Assembly (NCBI GenBank): GCA_024691105.1
Contig: JAILNY010000131.1
Coordinates: forward strand, 1-10,326
DNA length: 10,326 nucleotides
Direction: 5' to 3'
Source: Treponema sp.
GTDB taxonomy: Bacteria > Spirochaetota > Spirochaetia > Treponematales > Treponemataceae
Part shown: positions 6,140-10,326 of the stretch, one piece after another
Layout: each line of letters opens with the position of its first letter
Numbering within the stretch: position 1 is the stretch's first letter
Position numbers and translations under genes: made by a program
The notes under the pieces: model-generated
What the model was told of the DNA's origin: nothing
What the model saw: only the letters and a program-made list of their open reading frames with translations
Databases searched by the model: none

Positions 6140-7636
6140 CTACTGCACCTGCACCTCTGCAAGTTTTCTTACAACCGACAATCCCGCATCAGAAGTATAA
6201 CTATCTACGCTTGCCATCCAGGTATATACCGCTTTAATCTTTGTTTTCTGTGCATCAAAGAAATCATATTCATAGAATGTACAATCTGCTCCAGTATCAT
6301 AAGTACCAAAACTAAAATGCCATAACGTTCTTTTCTGTTCGTCATCAATATCATAAGACTTAGAACGGTTTTCAATGCCGGCAGGTGCACCTGTTGGAGA
6401 TTCTATGTCTATTAATTTTCCGTTTGCGTCATATTTATAAACAAACTCATCATAAGTTGAAGAGTAATCGCCCGGACATTTTTCCCAGATAAGACGCCCT
6501 TTTGAATCGTATTTATATTCAAAGATTCCGTCAGTACCATCTCCAGAATAAGAAGACCAGTAACTTTTCCAGATCTTTTTAATAACGTTTCCTTTTGAGT
6601 CATACTTATAAGTAATATTATGATTGTCCGCACGACGCTCTAGAATTACATTCCCGTTTGAATCGCATTCATAAGATGTGCGTGAAAGTTCACCAAATCT
6701 CTTAGATACTTTCTGCTTTTTACATCCGTTATTATCGTATTCTGTAATCTCAGACAAAATCATATTCATATCAAAATTTTTATTTCCGATTGAATAAGAC
6801 TGAACAGATTTTTTTCCTAAATCTTTTTCAGCGTATTTTGGCTTTAATGAAATTCCACCTGCCTTGCGAATGTAATCAACAACCGAAGGCTCTCTGTTAC
6901 AGAGAATCGCCCAGTCTAAAGGAGATTTTCCAGAATTGTGACGTGCATCATTTATATCAGCGCCGGCTTTAATAAGCGCTTCAATTACAGCAGGGTTTGA
7001 ATTATACATACAGGCCCACATGATTGGAGTTGTTCCCATTGTGTTAGGTTTATCAATATCGCCGGTCTTTTTTGCAAGAAATGAAATTACTTCTGGATTT
7101 GTATTAGTGAATGATGCAAAGGCCATTAAGTTCTGTGGCTTATTAATCGTAATTGTTTCTGCTGTATCACATCCTGCTTCAAGCAAAGCCTGCAATACAT
7201 TTACATCAGAACAAAAAAGTGCCGCATACAAAAATGCAGAACGATCGTTTCTGTCTTTTAACGTAATATTCGCTCCGTTTTTTATCAAAGCACTTAATGC
7301 CTGAACATTTCCCTTAACAACCGGAGCCGATCTTAATGCCTCATACACAGCATCATCATTATCTTTTTTAAATGCCGCAATAACTGAATCCAAGGCATCC
7401 GCGTAAACTTTAGGTTCACCGAGCACTGCATAATACAAAGGTGTAAAACCATTTTCATCGCGTTCATTTACACTCATGCCCTTACTTACAATTTTTTTTA
7501 CAGCCTTTTCATCACCATAAGCTGCAACCTGGTAAACATTGTCTGCATCGTATGACACTGCATTCTGTTTTGAAGAACAGCCTGTAAAAACAGCAGCGGC
7601 AAACATAAATGCAAAAATCATGTTTTTAATTTTCAT
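6140..7636 (-). CDS. Lipoprotein with ankyrin repeats and YD (RHS-like) repeats
   Basis: This 498-residue protein has a lipoprotein signal with lipobox VFTGC (C20). Residues about 31-265 form ankyrin-type repeats, seen in units such as ENGFTPLYYAV (61-71), VLQALLEAGCD (147-157) and GTTPIMWACMYNSNPAVIEA (201-220, followed by LIKAGADIN). From about 298 to 410 there are at least five YD-type repeats: TEYDNNG, YECDSNGNV, YKYDSKGNV, YKYDSKGRL and YKYDANGKL. These resemble the strand repeats of RHS/YD proteins. The last 80 residues are unassigned. No catalytic motif is visible; a binding or scaffold role at the envelope is inferred. AAGGAG lies 7 bases before the ATG. The upstream region holds a 7-bp tandem array (7777-7860). 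The gene stands alone, with its own terminator downstream. Confidence 0.85.
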   Translation of the reverse strand: MKIKNMIFAFMFAAAVFTGCSSKQNAVSYDADNVYQVAAYGDEKAVKKIVSKGMSVNERDENGFTPLYYAVLGEPKVYADALDSVIAAFKKDNDDAVYEALRSAPVVKGNVQALSALIKNGANITLKDRNDRSAFLYAALFCSDVNVLQALLEAGCDTAETITINKPQNLMAFASFTNTNPEVISFLAKKTGDIDKPNTMGTTPIMWACMYNSNPAVIEALIKAGADINDARHNSGKSPLDWAILCNREPSVVDYIRKAGGISLKPKYAEKDLGKKSVQSYSIGNKNFDMNMILSEITEYDNNGCKKQKVSKRFGELSRTSYECDSNGNVILERRADNHNITYKYDSKGNVIKKIWKSYWSSYSGDGTDGIFEYKYDSKGRLIWEKCPGDYSSTYDEFVYKYDANGKLIDIESPTGAPAGIENRSKSYDIDDEQKRTLWHFSFGTYDTGADCTFYEYDFFDAQKTKIKAVYTWMASVDSYTSDAGLSVVRKLAEVQVQ

Positions 7637-7776
7637 ATTTCTGCTCCTTAGAATTTAAAATAAAAAAACGCAAAATACACCGGGTACATTGCGCATATTT
7701 TCTTGAGAATAATAATTTATATTTGATTTAGTAATTCCAGATAAGAAAATCCAGAAAAGAATTAGTGCATAACTAT

Positions 7777-7860
7777 GCGAATTGCGAATTGCGAATTGCG
7801 AATTGCGAATTGCGAATTGCGAATTGCGAATTGCGAATTGCGAATTGCGAATTGCGAATT
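7777..7860. repeat. Heptanucleotide tandem array, 12 exact copies of GCGAATT
   Basis: The unit GCGAATT is repeated 12 times without a single mismatch over 84 bases. It lies 141-224 bases upstream of the ankyrin lipoprotein start codon. A perfect array of this sort is prone to gain or loss of units by strand slippage. Because it is non-coding, changes would alter spacing by 7 bases, about two thirds of a helical turn, and not the reading frame. Confidence 0.97.
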
Positions 7861-7915
7861 CTGAGCTGAACTACTTGTTATGTCAATACAGGAATTAAAA
7901 TTGTTTAACATATTC

Positions 7916-7951
7916 TATGATTTTAACCGTAGCGTGCTCGACGCGCTGTCG
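7916..7951. repeat. REP-like palindromic element, copy 2
   Basis: Positions 7916-7951 match 5347-5382 at 31 of 36 bases, in the same orientation; both begin TATGATTTTAACCG and end GACGCGCTGTCG. The core still folds: AGCGTG (7931-7936) pairs with CGCGCT (7942-7947) using one G-U pair, so the C-to-T change keeps pairing. The outer CGGTTA arm is missing here; GTGAATG follows and starts a different hairpin. Confidence 0.75.
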
Positions 7952-7952
7952 T

Positions 7953-7981
7953 GAATGAGCAGCACGGAGGCTGCGTCATTC
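7953..7981. repeat. Inverted repeat (11-bp stem with one bulge)
   Basis: GAATGAGCAGC (7953-7963) pairs with GCTGC, a bulged G (7975) and TCATTC (7970-7981) around the 6-base loop ACGGAG. It directly abuts the REP-like copy. No T run follows on either strand, so this is probably a structural element and not a terminator. Confidence 0.7.
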
Positions 7982-7998
7982 TGTATCGGAACTGTCCG

Positions 7999-8024
7999 CG
8001 AGTTTTGACTTTAGTCAAAACTCG
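7999..8024. repeat. Perfect 12-bp inverted repeat
   Basis: CGAGTTTTGACT (7999-8010) and AGTCAAAACTCG (8013-8024) are perfect inverted copies with only TT between. On RNA the inner pairs would open to form the loop. It could be a protein-binding site for a dimer or a stem-loop at the end of the flavoprotein transcript. Confidence 0.75.
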
Positions 8025-8026
8025 TT

Positions 8027-8057
8027 AAATAAAATTGCCAGGAGGGCAATTTTATTT
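8027..8057. terminator. Bidirectional terminator after the flavoprotein gene
   Basis: AAATAAAATTGCC (8027-8039) and GGCAATTTTATTT (8045-8057) are perfect 13-bp arms around the loop AGGAG. The GC-containing tip followed by a T-rich arm gives a working intrinsic terminator in both directions. It lies 19 bases past the flavoprotein stop codon. Confidence 0.85.
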
Positions 8058-8076
8058 TATGCCGCCTATTACAATT

Positions 8077-9714
8077 TTATTTTGTAGCTCCCGGAATCTC
8101 TTTGTCAAACTCAGGGTTTCCGTGGTGATATGTAGGAAGTACCTTTGGCGAAACTGCATTTCCCTTAATCTTAGCTGTTGTGCGGGCCTTTTCAAAGTCC
8201 TTTACATGCTTAAGAGAGAGCTTGTCAGAAAGCTTAATCTTCTTGAACATCTTACCAGCTTCGATTCCTGCTTCGCGTCCAAATACTACTACGTCAAGAA
8301 GTGAGTTACCCATCAAGCGGTTTGTTCCGTGAACACCACCAGATGCTTCACCTGCAACGAGGAGATTTGCAACGTTAGTGTGACAAGTCTTATCGATTTC
8401 TACACCACCATTCTGGTAATGCAATGTAGGATAAACAAGAATAGGTTCCTTTCTGATATCGATTCCGTACTTGATAAACATGTTGTACATAGCAGGAATT
8501 GATTTAAGGATTGTTCCTTCTCCGTGAATCATATCGATCATTGGAGTATCAAGCCATACTGCATCCTGAACATCATTGTGAACACCACGGCCTTCGCGAA
8601 CTTCGCGGATAATACCAGAAGCGTTTACGTCACGTGTTTCAAGAGGATGAATGTAAACTTCACCGTCTTTATTGATAAGTTTAGCTCCGAGTGAGCGAAC
8701 TTTTTCTGTTACGAGTTTTCCAAGAATCTGTGTAGGATAAGCAGCTCCAGTTGGGTGATACTGCAAAGAATCCTGATAAAGGAGTTTTGCACCAGCGCGG
8801 TATGCAATTACAAGACCGTCAGCTGTTGCACCGTAGTGGTTAGAAGTTGGGAATCCCTGATAGTGCATGCGTCCAGCTCCACCAGTTGCAATAATTACAA
8901 CCTTAGCCTTAGCAATGCGGATTTCTCCAGTTTCAATGTTCATAAGAACTGCACCACAAGCTTCGCCTTTTTCGTTCTTGATAATTTCGATAGCAGCTGT
9001 GAAGTCTACTACTGTGATTTTGTCTGCGCGGTTGAAAGTTTCATCGCGGAGTGTACGCATGATTTCTGCACCAGAGTAGTCCTTACAAGCATGCATACGT
9101 TTGCGGCTTGTTCCACCACCGTGTGTTGTTACCATTGTACCGTCAGGCATCTTGTCAAATTCAACACCAAGATCGTTGAGCCATTTGATTACAGATGGAG
9201 CTTTGTTTACCAATGTATAAACAAGTTCTGGTTTTCCGTCAAAGTGACCGCCACCAAATGCGTCAAGGAAGTGCTGAGCAGGTGAATCATTTGGCTTATC
9301 TGCAGCCTGGATTCCACCTTCTGCCATCATTGTGTTAGCGTCTCCGACACGGAGTTTTGTTACGAGCAATACTTTTGCACCAGTTTCACTAGCCATGATT
9401 GCAGCAGAAGTACCTGCTCCACCACCACCAATTACGAGAACGTCTGTCTCATAGTCAATGTGGTTAAGGTCAATCTTATCTGGATCAAGGCGTGGTTTTG
9501 CCTGAAGCATTTCTGCAAGTTCAATAGGAGCCTGCTGTCCCTTGTTAGGACCAATCTTAAGTTCTGTAAACTGTTTTTTAATGCGGTCCGGATGGAACTT
9601 TAAAAGAAGATCGTCTTTTTCTTCAGCTGTAAGACGAGCATGTTCAAATTTAAGGTTTTCTTCGCGTTTTTCAGCTACGATTTTAGCTGCATCGTCAAGG
9701 TAATTTCCGTACAT
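8077..9714 (-). CDS. FrdA/SdhA-like fumarate reductase flavoprotein, probably soluble
   Basis: This 545-residue flavoprotein belongs to the fumarate reductase/succinate dehydrogenase/aspartate oxidase family. An unusual N-terminal extension (1-88) precedes the FAD-binding DVLVIGGGGAG (91-101). Residues matching the fumarate active site are present: HPTG (320-323), TE (336-337), R361 in TRDVNAS (likely proton donor), H432 in LHYQNGG and R466 in GTNRLMGNSLLD. At the spot where FrdA/SdhA carry the histidine that links FAD covalently, the sequence reads ANTMMAEGG (N127), so FAD should be bound non-covalently. The C-terminus is short, ending about 75 residues after the NSLLD motif, so much of the usual C-terminal domain is missing. 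It follows the iron-sulfur gene by 14 bases, with GGAAGGAG 6 bases before its ATG. No anchor subunit follows. Reduction of fumarate to succinate in fermentation is the best guess; an NadB role is less likely because of the iron-sulfur partner. Confidence 0.85.
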   Translation of the reverse strand: MYGNYLDDAAKIVAEKREENLKFEHARLTAEEKDDLLLKFHPDRIKKQFTELKIGPNKGQQAPIELAEMLQAKPRLDPDKIDLNHIDYETDVLVIGGGGAGTSAAIMASETGAKVLLVTKLRVGDANTMMAEGGIQAADKPNDSPAQHFLDAFGGGHFDGKPELVYTLVNKAPSVIKWLNDLGVEFDKMPDGTMVTTHGGGTSRKRMHACKDYSGAEIMRTLRDETFNRADKITVVDFTAAIEIIKNEKGEACGAVLMNIETGEIRIAKAKVVIIATGGAGRMHYQGFPTSNHYGATADGLVIAYRAGAKLLYQDSLQYHPTGAAYPTQILGKLVTEKVRSLGAKLINKDGEVYIHPLETRDVNASGIIREVREGRGVHNDVQDAVWLDTPMIDMIHGEGTILKSIPAMYNMFIKYGIDIRKEPILVYPTLHYQNGGVEIDKTCHTNVANLLVAGEASGGVHGTNRLMGNSLLDVVVFGREAGIEAGKMFKKIKLSDKLSLKHVKDFEKARTTAKIKGNAVSPKVLPTYHHGNPEFDKEIPGATK

Positions 9715-9728
9715 ATTCGTCTCCTTCC

Positions 9729-10326
9729 TTATTTTTCAATTTCTCGTGTGTTATAAAGATTTTTAATTGCGTCCATTTTACCGGTACACATTTTTACGAG
9801 CTTTTTAATCTCTGCTTCGCACTTACCTTCATCAATCTCGTTAACACGATCAATAAGGTGCTGAGTCTGAGGCTGAATATATTTACCGTTGATACGGCGT
9901 GCAAGTTCTGCAACCTGTGGATGAGAAATTCCTGCTGGACAGCGTGATGAACAGCATCCGCACATTACACAGTCAAAAGACAAGTCTGCACATTTTGCAA
10001 AATCGCCGCGCTGAGCATAAGCAATGTACTGCATTGTCTGCAAGCTCTGAGGGCAGGCACGTGTACAAGCGTTACAACCTACACAAGAGTAAATCTCAGG
10101 GTAAAGCTGCATCATAATCTGCTGCTCTGGTTTAATTTTATTGATGTCATAAATCTGCTTTACGAGAGGGAAGAATGGAAGAGTTGCGATATACATATCG
10201 TTTTCAACCTTCTTAGAACAAGCAAGACAAGTCTGAAGCTGGTTCTGTCCCTTAATGCGGTAGATTGTAGCACAAGCACCACAGAAGCCGTTACGGCATC
10301 CGCAGCCACGCTTGAGCTGGTATCCG
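9729..10326 (-). CDS. FrdB/HdrC-like iron-sulfur subunit (N-terminus off the window)
   Basis: The frame is open from the right edge, giving at least 198 residues; the Met at 10196 is internal, because cluster-binding cysteines lie before it. Visible order: a plant-type [2Fe-2S] site, C-x4-C-x2-C (residues 10, 15 and 18 of the visible part) with a later cysteine in QTCLAC (33). Then come CVGCNACTRACP (81-92) and CVMCGCCSSRCP (119-130), both C-x2-C-x2-C-x3-CP. In standard FrdB/SdhB the last cluster is [3Fe-4S] and lacks the second cysteine; here all four are present, as in HdrC-type ferredoxins, so two [4Fe-4S] clusters are expected. It should pass electrons to the flavoprotein encoded next. 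The electron donor is not shown; genes further upstream may tell. Confidence 0.85.
   Translation of the reverse strand, partial: GYQLKRGCGCRNGFCGACATIYRIKGQNQLQTCLACSKKVENDMYIATLPFFPLVKQIYDINKIKPEQQIMMQLYPEIYSCVGCNACTRACPQSLQTMQYIAYAQRGDFAKCADLSFDCVMCGCCSSRCPAGISHPQVAELARRINGKYIQPQTQHLIDRVNEIDEGKCEAEIKKLVKMCTGKMDAIKNLYNTREIEK

Larger units (their letters stand above)
7637..8076. other. Gene-free intergenic region rich in repeats and hairpins
   Basis: This 440-base stretch lies upstream of the ankyrin lipoprotein and downstream of the flavoprotein gene. It holds the heptamer array, the second REP-like copy, two strong inverted repeats and the flavoprotein terminator, each listed separately. 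I saw no convincing open reading frame, tRNA or transposase remnant. A promoter for the ankyrin gene must lie within 7637-8026 but I could not place it with confidence. TATAAA/TATTAT-like boxes around 7705-7735 on the minus strand lack a good -35 partner. Confidence 0.7.

Noticed and set aside
7777..7860. The heptamer array as a CRISPR array or origin iterons
   Set aside because: There are no spacers between units, no cas genes, and no replication initiator gene nearby. It is a simple tandem repeat.
8047..8083. Direct repeat CAATTTTATTTT (8047-8058 and 8073-8083 region) as a target-site duplication
   Set aside because: One copy is part of the terminator stem and the other spans the flavoprotein stop codon. 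Only 14 bases lie between, too few for an insertion element; low-complexity sequence is enough to explain it.
8755..9285. Long plus-strand open frame opposite the flavoprotein gene
   Set aside because: The product is a Cys/Ser-rich string with no domain, and the minus strand encodes a well-conserved flavoprotein across the whole span.

Overview
The window reads as chromosome of a low-GC, anaerobic, host-associated spirochaete, most likely a gut, rumen or oral Treponema. This is an inference from general character and not a database match. The clues are an AT-rich background, many small lipoproteins and secreted proteins, a fumarate-reductase-type flavoprotein with an iron-sulfur partner (succinate-forming fermentation), an outer-membrane barrel ending in Phe, and a RelE/ParE toxin-antitoxin pair.

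Layout. Positions 1-1228 (minus strand) hold a PAP2 membrane phosphatase and, directly downstream, a lipoprotein with an SH3-like domain that runs off the left edge. Positions 1313-3062 (minus strand) hold an AspT/YidE-type transporter with its own strong promoter and a bidirectional terminator. Upstream of it lies an XRE-type regulator gene. A short AT-rich divergent control region (3063-3192) carries a good sigma70-type promoter and palindromes. It drives two exported proteins on the plus strand: a 265-residue orphan (3193-3990) and a transglutaminase-like domain fused to a C-terminal outer-membrane beta-barrel (4065-5324). A hairpin repeat at 5347-5386 separates these from a minus-strand toxin-antitoxin operon (5384-5961) and an ankyrin/YD-repeat lipoprotein (6140-7636) with a clear terminator.

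Positions 7637-8076 have no gene but are dense in structure: 12 exact tandem copies of a 7-bp unit, a second copy of the 5347 repeat, two further strong inverted repeats and the terminator of the last operon. Positions 8077-10326 (minus strand) encode an FrdB/HdrC-like iron-sulfur subunit (cut by the right edge) followed by a FrdA-like flavoprotein. The flavoprotein keeps the catalytic residues of fumarate reductases but lacks the histidine that binds FAD covalently, and no membrane anchor gene follows it. This suggests a soluble fumarate reductase.

Best candidates for something new: the XRE-controlled pair of exported proteins with a transglutaminase-barrel fusion; the soluble reductase with two full four-cysteine clusters; and the 7-bp repeat array upstream of the ankyrin lipoprotein, which may be a length-variable switch. 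No CRISPR array, tRNA, rRNA or transposase was seen.
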